64,000 nucleotides of DNA from Alistipes sp. Zagget8 (GCA_001941065.1 MSHJ01000003.1:62001-126000); one strand, 5' to 3'; shown: positions 8,643 through 17,361, counted from the first letter of the stretch. Numbers and translations are program-made. The notes: generated by a model from the letters alone, not told the origin.

Positions 8643-9953
8643 TCAATGACCCTGCCCGCCTGCCATATACTCGCGGAAGAATCGTGTACTCTCGGCAATC
8701 CATACGTCCATATTGTCATACGCCGCGTGGTGTCCCGACTCCGGATAACAAATCCACCTCTTCGGTGCGCGGATGGGGTTGTAGGCGGCGAAATTGGTGT
8801 GCGGCGGGGTGATGATGTCCTGCAGTCCGAATCCCATTAACACCGGGCATTCGACCTGCCGGCACAGATTTTTCAGGTCGAAATAGCTCAGCGTACTGAA
8901 AACCGCCTCCCGCGTGACGTGCTGTTTTTCGGCGCCTTCGAACACCAGCGAGGCCGGCCAGGGCACCAGTCGGAAATAGTCGGGAAAGTCGCCCAGGAAT
9001 GGAACGATGGGCGCTGCGGCCCTGACGCGGCGGTCGAGCGCTGCGGCGACCAGCGTGAGCCCTCCGCCCTGGGAGATTCCCGTTGTGAAGAGGTTCCGCC
9101 CGTCGAATCCGGGCTGCGCGAATACGAAATCGATACTGCGGACCGTGTCGGCGAATGCGCCCCGGTAATAATAGTGCCACGGGGAGTCCAGTCCGTAGGA
9201 CATCCACTCTCCGAATCGGTTCCAGGGCTTGTTCAATCCCTGCCCGCGGGGCGGAATGACCAGCACGCACCAGCCGGGATAATCCGCCGGCCCCGGTATC
9301 CAGGTCGTGGCGCCGTACCCCTGATATACCACTACGGCAGGGTGTTTCCCGCCGTCGGCCGGCACGGCCCAGTAGCCGCGCAGGGTCTCGCCCTCGAGCG
9401 ACTGCATCTGCACCTCGTAAACTGCGCGTTCGGGCGTCGAGGAGTCCGCCAGCGGAACTGCCCGGTATTCGGGTTTCACGCGCTTCAGTTCGGCGAGTGT
9501 CCTGCGCCAGAATTGTTTCAGGTCGGCCTTGCCGTCCGGTTCCGATACGATGCGCTCGGGTTCATACCCGAAGAAGATATGCCGCAGGGTATCCGTCCCG
9601 GCGATGAAATAGGCCTGATAGAATCCGGGACCGAGATTGTCCGCACGTGTGTTCGCACGGCTGCGAAACCCGCTCTGCGGAGCCACCGAGTCGGACGTAA
9701 AGGCGTATGCCGCCTTACCGGACGTTACGGGGGCGCCGAAATCGGTCCGAATGTCGATGCGCAAATCGCCGGCGATTCCTGCTTCCGGGGAGGTCAGCTC
9801 CAGCATGAAGCACGCCGGATGTTCCGCATCGAATATCCAGTTGCGGTCTGTAGGGATGTGTAACTGCAGTTTTTTCGATGCCTTCTGTGCGACGGCGGCC
9901 GCCGGAGCGGCAGCGAGGAGCCCCGTAACGAGGAAAATAGTTGTTCGGTTCAT
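8643..9953 (-). CDS. Secreted alpha/beta hydrolase, acetyl xylan esterase (Axe1) family
   Basis: The 436 residues start with a signal peptide ending AAAVAQ. An N-terminal beta domain is followed by an Axe1-type alpha/beta hydrolase core (about 130-430). The nucleophile lies in GISQGGG, the acid is likely Asp in GLQDIITPP, and the base is His in ESGHH. The RGQG stretch near the oxyanion region is also typical. The family deacetylates xylan side chains or cephalosporin C; a periplasmic role in releasing acetyl groups from plant or host glycans is inferred. I chose the ATG at 9953 because it opens the signal peptide and is 27 bp from a TATATTTG box. The 3' end is 65 bp upstream of the deformylase start. 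Confidence 0.85.
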   Translation of the reverse strand: MNRTTIFLVTGLLAAAPAAAVAQKASKKLQLHIPTDRNWIFDAEHPACFMLELTSPEAGIAGDLRIDIRTDFGAPVTSGKAAYAFTSDSVAPQSGFRSRANTRADNLGPGFYQAYFIAGTDTLRHIFFGYEPERIVSEPDGKADLKQFWRRTLAELKRVKPEYRAVPLADSSTPERAVYEVQMQSLEGETLRGYWAVPADGGKHPAVVVYQGYGATTWIPGPADYPGWCVLVIPPRGQGLNKPWNRFGEWMSYGLDSPWHYYYRGAFADTVRSIDFVFAQPGFDGRNLFTTGISQGGGLTLVAAALDRRVRAAAPIVPFLGDFPDYFRLVPWPASLVFEGAEKQHVTREAVFSTLSYFDLKNLCRQVECPVLMGFGLQDIITPPHTNFAAYNPIRAPKRWICYPESGHHAAYDNMDVWIAESTRFFREYMAGGQGH

Positions 9954-9980
9954 GAGCCGGGAGTAGGGGTTGGTTTCCTG

Positions 9981-9988
9981 CAAATATA
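9981..9988 (-). promoter_or_regulatory. Promoter -7 box for the esterase gene
   Basis: TATATTTG on the minus strand, 27 bp before the ATG at 9953. Confidence 0.45.
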
Positions 9989-10052
9989 GCGAAATATCCC
10001 GACTTAATCGAGAAAGTTGTGCTGATTTGTCTTACCATACGTCCGTAAACGC

Positions 10053-10082
10053 AAAAAGGGCCGGTATCTTTCGATACCGACC
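10053..10082 (-). terminator. Original tRNA-Met terminator, displaced by element 1
   Basis: On the minus strand a 10-bp stem (GGTCGGTATC / GATACCGGCC, one G-U pair) with a GAAA tetraloop is followed by TTTTT. It sits just outside the left copy of the 32-bp repeat, where the 3' flank of the tRNA-Met gene would have been before insertion. Confidence 0.8.
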
Positions 10083-10085
10083 TCT

Positions 10086-10117
10086 TTTCGTAGCGGGTCC
10101 GAGACTTGAACTCGGGA
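10086..10117. repeat. Attachment site copy (att, far end of element 1)
   Basis: These 32 bp are identical to 21285-21316. The stretch is the last 28 nt of the tRNA-Met gene plus 4 flanking bases; the rest of the tRNA is absent here. Confidence 0.92.
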
Positions 10118-10275
10118 TGTTTGAGTTTATATATCAGTAAGTTATACTTGTTTCTGCAAAGGAAAGTATTCCAGTCGACATTATTTAATTCAATATTTGA
10201 ACAGATTAATCCCACCATTTCAGCAGGTATCCGAAGAATACCTTGTAGAATCGGCGTATCATATCCAAGCGGTTT

Positions 10276-11349
10276 TTACTCGACAAACCACCTGTACTCG
10301 GATTCCCCTATGAGAGCTTTTGCCACTCCTTCCATGAATACCGTCGCATTCCGGCTTCTTGCGAGGAACGAATCGATGTAGCTGGACTTGTTGGCCCCTG
10401 TAAAGAGGTTGAATACCCTCCATAGGTCAATCTCGCGCTTCCTGTCGCATGCAAACGCCGTATCGTTGTAATAGGCCCTTGCAATGGTGTTCAGATGGCA
10501 GTCCGTGAATTCGAACTCCGGGAGTTGCTTGCGCTGTACAGGCGGTAGGAACTGATACAACCGAGCCTTTCCCACCATCTGCGCGAACTGACTTTCCGAC
10601 ATGGAGGTATCGAGCAACGCCCGCATCCGCTCCAAATGCCGCTTGGCATTGTAGCTCACGATCAGCTCCGTAATCTTGGCTGTCAGCTCCTGCGTGTTCG
10701 TCACCCGCATCTCCCCGGCCAGTCCGTCCGTGGCCACACACATATTGCAACACACCATGTTCTTGAACCCGATAAATACTTTGAATTTCTCGAAGCCTTT
10801 CTTACTGTAAAGGTTCTCTTGGTTATAGGCTCTGACACCTCCTACGGTCAGGTTGAGCCTGCATCCGTCGATAACCTCCGTTACAGCGGGTATCTCGATG
10901 CAGAACATCATCCGCTCGTAATAGATGGTCTTGTCCTCGTCGGTAAGGTCCTTTACGGCCTTGTGGATGGCTTCGGGTGTCCGTCCCTTGACGATATGGC
11001 TCACCCGTATTTCGGGCTCCTCTACCGTACAGCTTCGGAACATCCGTTGCGCACACTCCCACATGGTTTCGATGAACTGATTGTGCGATATGGTCACCTC
11101 GTTGTCCTTGGAGAAGACCGGGGTAATGCAGTCGTTCTGGAGGTGGCTGAGTGTAACAGCCTTGGTATTGGCCTCGATGAAAGGCTTGCGTGGCTGTTCT
11201 TCGGGAGTTTCCCGGAACGGGGATTCCTCTTCCTCCTCGAACGAGGGCGAGGGGATAATCAACTGTGTTGCGTCCCGTGCATCTTCACGGAGCGTAAAGG
11301 GCAGTACGCTGTTACTGTGCGACTCTGCCCGCAGGATAGCTTGTTCCAT
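10276..11349 (-). CDS. DUF3871 family protein
   Basis: The 357 residues match, from memory, the DUF3871 family common in Bacteroidetes mobile elements. Supporting stretches are PFIEANT, ITPVFSKDNE, RVSHIVKGR, YYERMMFCIEIPA, GGVRAYNQENLY, FKVFIGFKN and LFTGANKSSYID. The family has no assigned activity; its general shape recalls host-inhibition or ssDNA-associated phage proteins, but nothing catalytic is visible. The N-terminal 55 residues are acidic and probably disordered. It overlaps the 3' end of the RecA-like ATPase by 38 bp in a different frame, which suggests coupled translation in one operon. It is the last element gene before the attachment site. Confidence 0.8.
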   Translation of the reverse strand: MEQAILRAESHSNSVLPFTLREDARDATQLIIPSPSFEEEEESPFRETPEEQPRKPFIEANTKAVTLSHLQNDCITPVFSKDNEVTISHNQFIETMWECAQRMFRSCTVEEPEIRVSHIVKGRTPEAIHKAVKDLTDEDKTIYYERMMFCIEIPAVTEVIDGCRLNLTVGGVRAYNQENLYSKKGFEKFKVFIGFKNMVCCNMCVATDGLAGEMRVTNTQELTAKITELIVSYNAKRHLERMRALLDTSMSESQFAQMVGKARLYQFLPPVQRKQLPEFEFTDCHLNTIARAYYNDTAFACDRKREIDLWRVFNLFTGANKSSYIDSFLARSRNATVFMEGVAKALIGESEYRWFVE

Positions 11350-12037
11350 AGTTTACGGAGGGTTGGGTTCGACATTGGTTGCACCAGTCGAGAATCTGCA
11401 TCCCGACTTGTTCTGTAAGTGGAAACTCCGCCTTTCCGGCGAAAAGCTCCGTGCGGTCCTTGGAAGCCAAAGCATAGTGTTTCATGTTGACATCGAATAC
11501 GATGGTGAACTCGTAGTCTACATTATCACGCTGTACGGCTTTAAAACCCACTTTCTCGGGGATCATCTTGCCGTTGCGTTCGTTGAGCACATACTCTTGC
11601 TTGCTTCGCATCGTACAGATCACATGGCACGAGGAGTTGAGAATCCGCTGGATAAAGGCATTCTGCCGGGGCGTGACCTTGGCCCAGTTGGCGAAGGAGT
11701 TACCTTGCAGATTGGCGTGGAAATCCAGCAGGTAATCCCAGCAATGGGAGATGCTGTCGATGATGATGACCTCCATACCAGCACTTTCGCAGATACCGAT
11801 GGCGTCGATGTATTTCTCGGGATTGTAAGGCTCCGAGAGGGAGAGCACATTGTAGGCTCCCAGATGGGCATAGAGGTCCGCACTCCCGTTCTCGGTGTCG
11901 ATGACAGCGATTTTGGACCAGTCGGAGGTCATGCCGTGGGCGATAAGAAGCGACGAATAGGTCTTTCCCGACCCCGAGGCTCCTTGCAGGGCTAACCGCA
12001 TCTTGGCTGCCCGGCGTTGTGAATGACGTAATTGCAT
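11312..12037 (-). CDS. RecA-like P-loop ATPase (AAA_24 / Sak4-like)
   Basis: The 241-residue product has Walker A GASGSGKT near residue 18 and Walker B EVIIIDSISH near 95, with a following SHCW/TPRQ region. This compact, single-domain RecA-fold layout fits the AAA_24 nucleotide-binding group of phage and mobile-element proteins. In some phages these act as Sak4-type single-strand annealing recombinases; that role is inferred here. I chose the ATG at 12037 because it gives the usual short lysine/arginine-rich lead (MQLRHSQRRAAKMRLALQG). Upstream in-frame sequence to 12178 lies over a terminator-like hairpin and looks non-coding. Operon partner of the DUF3871 gene. Confidence 0.82.
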   Translation of the reverse strand: MQLRHSQRRAAKMRLALQGASGSGKTYSSLLIAHGMTSDWSKIAVIDTENGSADLYAHLGAYNVLSLSEPYNPEKYIDAIGICESAGMEVIIIDSISHCWDYLLDFHANLQGNSFANWAKVTPRQNAFIQRILNSSCHVICTMRSKQEYVLNERNGKMIPEKVGFKAVQRDNVDYEFTIVFDVNMKHYALASKDRTELFAGKAEFPLTEQVGMQILDWCNQCRTQPSVNYGTSYPAGRVAQ

Positions 12038-12079
12038 GATGAAATGAATGAATTTGGTTGAACTCGTAATAGCATGATA

Positions 12080-12114
12080 AAAGGCCGCTCCCCCGGAGTG
12101 GAGGAACAGCCTTT
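12080..12114 (-). terminator. Terminator-like hairpin between element genes
   Basis: On the minus strand AAAGGC... pairs with ...GGCCTTT over about 15 bp with several G-U pairs, ending in a short T run. It separates the 93-residue gene from the ATPase. Confidence 0.5.
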
Positions 12115-12134
12115 CGATGGAGAGATAGACAAGG

Positions 12135-12416
12135 TTACAGCGTGGCAACCGTGGTGAACTGCGGGTTGTCCCCGGCATTGTGAAGCAGGAGAAACTGCTC
12201 GCCGCTCTCCTCGGAGATCACCTCCGAAACGACGGGATGATCGAGCGGTTCTGCGGGATACTTTGAGGTTATGGCGCCCGCCTTATCGCCATAGCCAAAG
12301 AAATATTTTCCCGTCTGCTCGTTGCGGATGATACGGATTTGCAGAATACCTTTCCACTCCTTAAACTCGTCGAGGGTGAAGGTCCGCAGGAATTTGAGTG
12401 TGTTTGTCATAGCCAT
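12135..12416 (-). CDS. Small conserved-looking protein of element 1, function unknown
   Basis: The 93-residue product starts MAMTNTLKFLRTFTLDEFK and contains LQIRIIRNEQTGKYFFGYGDKAG, then VSEVISEESGEQFLLLHNAG. The alternating beta-like pattern resembles a small single-domain protein; I do not recognise a family. The ATG at 12416 was chosen over the open frame to 12536 because the upstream part is G-rich hairpin sequence (12458-12523) that looks like an untranslated leader. It has the higher-GC codon use of the ATPase and DUF3871 genes next to it and probably belongs to the same replication/recombination cluster. Confidence 0.6.
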   Translation of the reverse strand: MAMTNTLKFLRTFTLDEFKEWKGILQIRIIRNEQTGKYFFGYGDKAGAITSKYPAEPLDHPVVSEVISEESGEQFLLLHNAGDNPQFTTVATL

Positions 12417-12457
12417 AAAATTTGAGATTCGACAATACGCGGGAATAATATGATTAT

Positions 12458-12523
12458 CCCCGGAGGATAGCCGGGGTCGCACCCCAATCCCGCAAAGCGG
12501 GGGGGGGTATTCGGGGAATATCC
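12458..12523. promoter_or_regulatory. Cluster of three short hairpins upstream of the 93-residue gene
   Basis: Three adjacent inverted repeats occur in 66 bp: CCCCGG/CCGGGG (12458-12476), CCCGC/GCGGG (12489-12501) and GGTATTC/GAATATCC (12506-12523). Their position 40-120 bp before the start suggests a structured leader or an operator. Confidence 0.35.
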
Positions 12524-12661
12524 TGCACTTAAACAATTTCGGGGAGTGGCAAAAAATTTTGTGGTAAAAATTTGGCTTGGCTTAACCTTGTAATATCATT
12601 AATAACAACATCATATTGCTATTTATCGGTATCTCCACTATACAACAACCGCATTTCTCTC

Positions 12662-12682
12662 CCATTATGATAGGAAAGTTGA
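12662..12682 (-). repeat. 21-bp element-1 motif, copy 1
   Basis: On the minus strand this is TCAAC followed by TTTCCTATCATAATGG. It is one of three copies in element 1 that differ only at the fifth base. An ATG inside it opens a 27-codon frame that I do not call as a gene. Confidence 0.75.
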
Positions 12683-12871
12683 ATTTGGGGCAGAATTTAT
12701 GTCGAAATCGCGCGACTTTTTCACCCCAAAAAGGCAGGATATTGGCAGATGATATTACAGTTAAGAAGCAGATATAGTTACTCCATATTTAATAGTGTGA
12801 GTTGAGAATGAAATTTGATGAAGCTGATAAGGGTAGGAAAAGATTGCCTTGTTCTTGGATGCAAGAAAAAT

Positions 12872-12895
12872 CCCCACATTCCGGAGAATGCAGGG
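12872..12895 (-). terminator. Terminator of the lipoprotein gene
   Basis: On the minus strand CCCTGCATTC pairs with GAATGTGGGG around a TCCG loop (10 bp including G-U pairs), followed by ATTTTT. Confidence 0.75.
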
Positions 12896-12915
12896 ATGGG
12901 CAAAATAATGAAATT

Positions 12916-14748
12916 TCATTCTTCAACCTCAATAATATTTTGTCTATTCCATTTTAAGGCTGTTGCATAGCTATCTCCACAACCTTTTGGTACATATATT
13001 TTGCATGAAGAAGATACACCAAAAGCGTAATTGTCACATGATGGCGGAATCTGAATTTGGAAGCTAATTTCTGACAACTGGGGACAATTTCGAAATGCTC
13101 CATAGACGTATTTTCCAGATGTTCCTCTTATTATTGATAATTTAGAATTTTTGGGAATTGACACTTTTGACAATGAACTGCAATCTTGAAACATTGCGTA
13201 ATCGAGTTCTTCTACACCTATTGGCAACGTTATTTCTTTCAAATTTGGACAATTTCCAAATGTTCCATACCACTCATACCAGCCTCCAGCTGTATTATAG
13301 AAGTGGTATCGATATGATTTGAGAGTTCGTAAAAGTGAGCCTTCTTCAAATACAATGTGACGAGTTGTTGAACCATAAAAAATGGCTCCGGACAAATTTC
13401 GAATTTCTTTAGGTATATAAATACATTGTATATCCATATTAGCACATAACGTATCATATGGCTTGCTTTCATCATATATGACAGCGGTAATGTCTTTATT
13501 TAATGCTAATGTATCAATATTTCCAGTAGTATGTCCTTGAATCCAAGGTTTTTCAATCGTAAAATATTCAATATGGGCACTAGTAAATGCTGCATTTTCC
13601 ACAATATTTAGCACTGGTGCATAGAATTTTTTTATTTTTTTACAACTTTGAAATGCACATTGCCCAACCTTTTCTAAATTCGGAGCATATATCTTTCGTA
13701 AATTATAACAATCCAGAAATGCATTTTTAGCAATTGAAGTTACGGAATTCAACTCAACATTTAATAAGCAATAACATTGAGCAAAGGCCGATTCTCCAAT
13801 TGTTTGGCATATATCTGGTAATTTAATAGTCCTTAATTTTTCCTTATTACTAAAAGCGTTATTAGGAATAATTTGGAGGTTTGCTTTGGATAGGTCAATA
13901 TGCTCTAATGCAGACATATAATACTTAATGAATGAAATGTCTTGGTCGTTTATATCTCCGTCAATAGATAAAGATATAGTTGTTCGCTGTTCTTGTTCTG
14001 AAACCAAAGTTTCTAATGTTCCCGGTTCTGAAATATGAACTGTCAACTCTGTTTCCGAATAGAATGGAATCTTAATTTTTGTTGATTCTTTATCATTCAA
14101 TATAAAGACTACGAAACCATCTGCAATTGACACTTCTTTGAAGAATGCGTCGCCATTCTCGCCATTCAATCCACTATCTCCGGTAGCTTTACCGAGTTGA
14201 TTCCAACTCTGTTCATTATCATAGGAGATATACCAATATCCTCCGTCAATTTTGAACTTAGGCGTGATTCCATCTTTACCATCCGTACCATCGGTACCGT
14301 CATTTCCATCGCTACCATCTGCGCCATCAGTTCCAATAGCCTTTACTTTCTTTCCGTCAACAATGAGCCAATTCCCATTAACGGTCCAATAATAAACGCC
14401 ATCGCCATCTTGTTTTACACTAATAGTCGGAGTAACACCATTTGTTCCATCAGAGCCATTTTTGCCGTGATAAATTGTGATAGTCTTACCCGAGGTAAAC
14501 GTTATCGAATAACCGCTACCATCGGAAAGTGTAGAAACATTTGTGATTGACTCTCGTTCTTTAAGAGCTTTAACGATCTCCTGCAATGAAGAGATATTCG
14601 TATTCATCTGCTTGCACAATTCCTCCAATTTAGCAACCCGGTTTTCAAGGCCATTAACGCTATCCCATAAGGCGGAATCATCATAATCTTTTGAACAACT
14701 TGCCAATAATACGCTTATTACTGATAAGCAAATAAATAGTTTTTTCAT
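12916..14748 (-). CDS. Surface lipoprotein with coiled coil, collagen-like repeats and BspA-type leucine-rich repeats
   Basis: The 610 residues begin with a lipoprotein signal (LLASC, Cys18). A heptad coiled coil follows (about 27-70), then a DUF4988-like region with the collagen-like run GTDGADGSDGNDGTDG and flanking DG repeats (about 100-160). From about 270 to the end there are BspA/LRR_5-type repeats (IPNNAFSNKEKLRTIKLP, SIAKNAFLDCYNLRKIY and similar). BspA-like proteins are surface adhesins of oral and gut Bacteroidetes, so binding to host or microbial surfaces is inferred. The gene is clearly more AT-rich than the chromosomal genes and is probably cargo. It overlaps the upstream 210-residue gene by 4 bp (ATGA). 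Confidence 0.85.
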   Translation of the reverse strand: MKKLFICLSVISVLLASCSKDYDDSALWDSVNGLENRVAKLEELCKQMNTNISSLQEIVKALKERESITNVSTLSDGSGYSITFTSGKTITIYHGKNGSDGTNGVTPTISVKQDGDGVYYWTVNGNWLIVDGKKVKAIGTDGADGSDGNDGTDGTDGKDGITPKFKIDGGYWYISYDNEQSWNQLGKATGDSGLNGENGDAFFKEVSIADGFVVFILNDKESTKIKIPFYSETELTVHISEPGTLETLVSEQEQRTTISLSIDGDINDQDISFIKYYMSALEHIDLSKANLQIIPNNAFSNKEKLRTIKLPDICQTIGESAFAQCYCLLNVELNSVTSIAKNAFLDCYNLRKIYAPNLEKVGQCAFQSCKKIKKFYAPVLNIVENAAFTSAHIEYFTIEKPWIQGHTTGNIDTLALNKDITAVIYDESKPYDTLCANMDIQCIYIPKEIRNLSGAIFYGSTTRHIVFEEGSLLRTLKSYRYHFYNTAGGWYEWYGTFGNCPNLKEITLPIGVEELDYAMFQDCSSLSKVSIPKNSKLSIIRGTSGKYVYGAFRNCPQLSEISFQIQIPPSCDNYAFGVSSSCKIYVPKGCGDSYATALKWNRQNIIEVEE

Positions 14749-15377
14749 AATGCATAAACTTCTTTAATCTTTTGCACTTCATCTTCTGTATAATCACCCC
14801 AATGCCAATATGGATTCGCGTGCCTTGAATATTTATTATTTTCAAAACATTCCGAGTATCTATTGTATAAATCCGTAGCGGTCAGAGAATCACCGAAAAT
14901 ATCTGTATTGTATTTCATTGGCGCAGTATCAGATATGCGTTTAAACAGGCTTGAACTGAAATAATCTGCATCCACCTCTTTTTTTAATCCAATGATTTCT
15001 GTTTGAAGTTCATCGCATGAGTCTAACACCAACTCACAGTCATTTATGCTGAGAAGATCATTATAAACGATCTGGACATATTCTCTATTAGATAAACTAT
15101 TATTATCCATCAAGCGATATGCTCCTACGATGAATGGAAAGGTTAGATTCTTTCGAGTTGCTTCTAATAAATTCACGATAAACGGCTTACCATTTTTCCC
15201 ACAAGAATTAATCATACGATGTCTTTTAATGTACCGTATCAACTCCTCTACGGGGATTACTAAATAAAGAAAGTGTGGAGTTGTTAGTTTATCGTACTGG
15301 AGGCTCTGGTAAGCCATTGGACAAATAAACAATACCCCACACTTGGGCAGTATATCGGGAATGATATAGCTACACAA
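14745..15377 (-). CDS. Hypothetical protein, translationally coupled to the lipoprotein
   Basis: The 210-residue product has no motif I recognise. It is mixed polar/hydrophobic with HFLYLVIPVEELIRYIKRHRM near the start and a C-terminal WHWGDYTEDEVQKIKEVYAL. No signal peptide or membrane segment is evident, so a cytoplasmic role is likely. Its stop overlaps the start of the lipoprotein gene (ATGA), which implies joint translation and a linked function. Base composition is as low in GC as the lipoprotein gene. The start is uncertain: an internal ATG (MAYQSLQYDK) 21 codons in is an alternative. Confidence 0.6.
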   Translation of the reverse strand: MCSYIIPDILPKCGVLFICPMAYQSLQYDKLTTPHFLYLVIPVEELIRYIKRHRMINSCGKNGKPFIVNLLEATRKNLTFPFIVGAYRLMDNNSLSNREYVQIVYNDLLSINDCELVLDSCDELQTEIIGLKKEVDADYFSSSLFKRISDTAPMKYNTDIFGDSLTATDLYNRYSECFENNKYSRHANPYWHWGDYTEDEVQKIKEVYAL

Positions 15378-15807
15378 GTGATGAATGTTTGTATTACTTA
15401 TCCCTGTCCTTAAAATTTACCAGATTTCCAGTACAGGATGAAGCTAAACACTTTCATCAATCAATATGTTACTACCCATCGGATAGCACCACAAAGTTAG
15501 AAAATGTTTCTTAAAATACAACCACTCGCGGGGTATTGTAGAAGCAAATTTCGGTTAAAAGTTTCTGAAAATCAAGATTGACCTTATAGAATGTTTATCA
15601 TAACTTTCGGAGAGATGTTGACTATGATATTTATAAAAAAGCTCGCCATTTCTGACAAGCCTTTCCTTATAAATACTCACTTAATTTGATATATAATTAA
15701 AGAATAAGTGAGTGAAATTTTTCATAAAAATCAAGTTTCCTATCATAATGGATAAAGGAATGGATTTATTATATTGTAATATAGGTTGTTATATGGGCTA
15801 TATGCGA
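15378..15807. promoter_or_regulatory. AT-rich regulatory/origin-like region of element 1
   Basis: This 430-bp gap between the cargo pair and the polymerase gene is very AT-rich. It holds a 9-bp inverted repeat ACTCACTTA / TAAGTGAGT (15675-15683 and 15705-15713, 21-bp AT-rich spacer) and, 18 bp further on, plus-strand motif copy 2 (15731-15751). These features would suit a promoter/operator or a replication origin; nothing here decides between them. Confidence 0.45.
15731..15751 (+). repeat. 21-bp element-1 motif, copy 2
   Basis: TCAAG followed by TTTCCTATCATAATGG. It has the opposite orientation to the other two copies. Confidence 0.75.
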
Positions 15808-17361
15808 TTATGAAAATTTTGGTACATTTTCTTCGCACCATATCTCCACACTCAATTTTGGAGCAGTTCCGATATGCTTTATAAATTCATCCGTCATTAT
15901 GGCATATACATAGTCCTGATATTCCCGGGTTGTTACGATGGAATCGTGTATCGTGAATATGGGTACGCTCTGTTTCCGTTCCTCCCAAATCCGCAGGCAA
16001 CACCTGTGCAATATGATTGTGCTTTCGATGGATTGCAAGGCCCGTGACAATCTGCTGTTGGGCTTCTCCATCTCGCAGTCCGGATATTTCCGCTTGATGA
16101 TTCGGAACAGTTCCGCCACTTTCGGATATAGCCGGGTTGAAAATACCCGCTTCAACTCGTTTATCATGGGGTTATCGTGCTGTCCCTGGTTGCCGGAGAA
16201 TAGCATGTAGAACATCAGTATCTTGGCATCTTTACGTTCTATGGGTGATTGTCCCTCCTGTAAATTCCGGTTCGCTATGTCCCGGATTTGCTCGTAAATG
16301 GTTCCCTCCGATACCAGCCGTATGTACTCTGCAATATCCCTGTCTGCGAGTGTTTCAAAGAATTTTCTAATCCTATCTATCAGTATCGGGGATTGGAACA
16401 ACTCCCGGATATTTGCAGGCAGGTCATACAAAGTCAGCGGCAACTCTGCGCCCTCCTGCCAAAATCGTGGATTCAGCAGCAGGCAGGATAGATAAGGCTG
16501 GCAATTCTTGATGTCTATGCTCACCAATGGCAGACCGTCGTAGGTGATAAAATTCCGCAGGTCTTTTTGAATATTGGTGAGCACGGAATGAAGCCGATGC
16601 ACGTTTCCATCTATACTCGGCCCATATTCCCGCTCCGTAATCAGGTTGATATTCCGCAGGGCAGCCATATATTGCGTGCAGGGATTCTTGGGGCAGTTCT
16701 TATCCCGGTTCCAGTCCCACGATTTGTGCGAATCGTCCTGCATTTTGAACTTGCATATTGTTTCCGCATAATCATAAGCCTGCGGATTGATCCTAAGTTT
16801 ATGCTGGTCATACCAATAGAACAGGTAGGGATAATTTTTCCGGTCCTCGGCATTGTCCTGCTTGGAATTTCCATAGTTGCCAATCTCTGATTCTATGAAA
16901 CGAAACGTTTTGCCCGTATATGGGTCCGCCCATTTGTACCATCTCGATTTCTCCCCGATGATATGCTGCCCGTCGCAGACCAATACGCCTGTATTGACCA
17001 GATAGTCTATATAGTATTTGCAGTCCTTGACGTGATTGCGAAGCGTCGGAGTATGGATAGGTACAAAGCCGTCCTCACGGATTAAATCCGAGTTCCGGGC
17101 GGGAATGTCCGCAAGCAGATTTAAGATGTAGAGAGCCTTGAAATCCCGAAATGCTATGTGCTGGAATCCGTACTCCTGCGGGGGATATTGTTCTTTGTGG
17201 CGTTCCAAGTCGAAATTCTCGGGCAGGCTTATATGGCTTTTCTTGATTTTGCCCAGGCACAGCAGGCATAACGATACGCCCTTTTGCAAGGCTTTATTGG
17301 GCCTGCGAAACAGATATTTAACCCAATTTACGAATTTTATCCATAATTTCTTCATACCCAT
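15808..17361 (-). CDS. Family-A-like polymerase (DNA polymerase I / phage-type palm) of element 1
   Basis: Three motifs of the family-A polymerase palm and fingers can be read in order. Motif A is VSIDIKNCQPYLS (Asp283, Gln288). A motif-B/O-helix-like stretch is ERKDAKILMFYMLFSG (Arg376, Lys380, Tyr385). Motif C is FTIHDSIVTT (His472, Asp473). The stretch RLHSVLTNIQKDLRNFI (256-272) before motif A also fits. No 3'-5' exonuclease domain is evident in the first 250 residues. The two Asp residues would bind catalytic metals. Whether it copies DNA, makes primers or makes RNA cannot be told. The helicase gene lies 26 bp upstream, so the two form a likely replication operon. Its start codon lies inside motif copy 3. 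Confidence 0.72.
   Translation of the reverse strand: MGMKKLWIKFVNWVKYLFRRPNKALQKGVSLCLLCLGKIKKSHISLPENFDLERHKEQYPPQEYGFQHIAFRDFKALYILNLLADIPARNSDLIREDGFVPIHTPTLRNHVKDCKYYIDYLVNTGVLVCDGQHIIGEKSRWYKWADPYTGKTFRFIESEIGNYGNSKQDNAEDRKNYPYLFYWYDQHKLRINPQAYDYAETICKFKMQDDSHKSWDWNRDKNCPKNPCTQYMAALRNINLITEREYGPSIDGNVHRLHSVLTNIQKDLRNFITYDGLPLVSIDIKNCQPYLSCLLLNPRFWQEGAELPLTLYDLPANIRELFQSPILIDRIRKFFETLADRDIAEYIRLVSEGTIYEQIRDIANRNLQEGQSPIERKDAKILMFYMLFSGNQGQHDNPMINELKRVFSTRLYPKVAELFRIIKRKYPDCEMEKPNSRLSRALQSIESTIILHRCCLRIWEERKQSVPIFTIHDSIVTTREYQDYVYAIMTDEFIKHIGTAPKLSVEIWCEENVPKFS

Larger units (their letters stand above)
12541..12915. other. AT-rich intergenic stretch of element 1
   Basis: This 375-bp region between the 93-residue gene and the lipoprotein gene holds motif copy 1 (12662-12682) and the lipoprotein gene terminator (12872-12895). 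I see no credible protein gene. Confidence 0.5.

Noticed and set aside
10086..10117. Second tRNA gene at the far end of element 1
   Set aside because: Only the last 28 nt of a tRNA are present, with no D or anticodon arm. It is an attachment site copy.
12580..12663. 27-codon minus-strand ORF starting inside motif copy 1
   Set aside because: It is short with no second line of evidence, and a single similar start context is explained by the repeated motif. It stays an open possibility, not a feature.
15748..15813. 21-codon plus-strand ORF starting in motif copy 2
   Set aside because: Too short and unsupported; runs into the 3' end of the polymerase gene.
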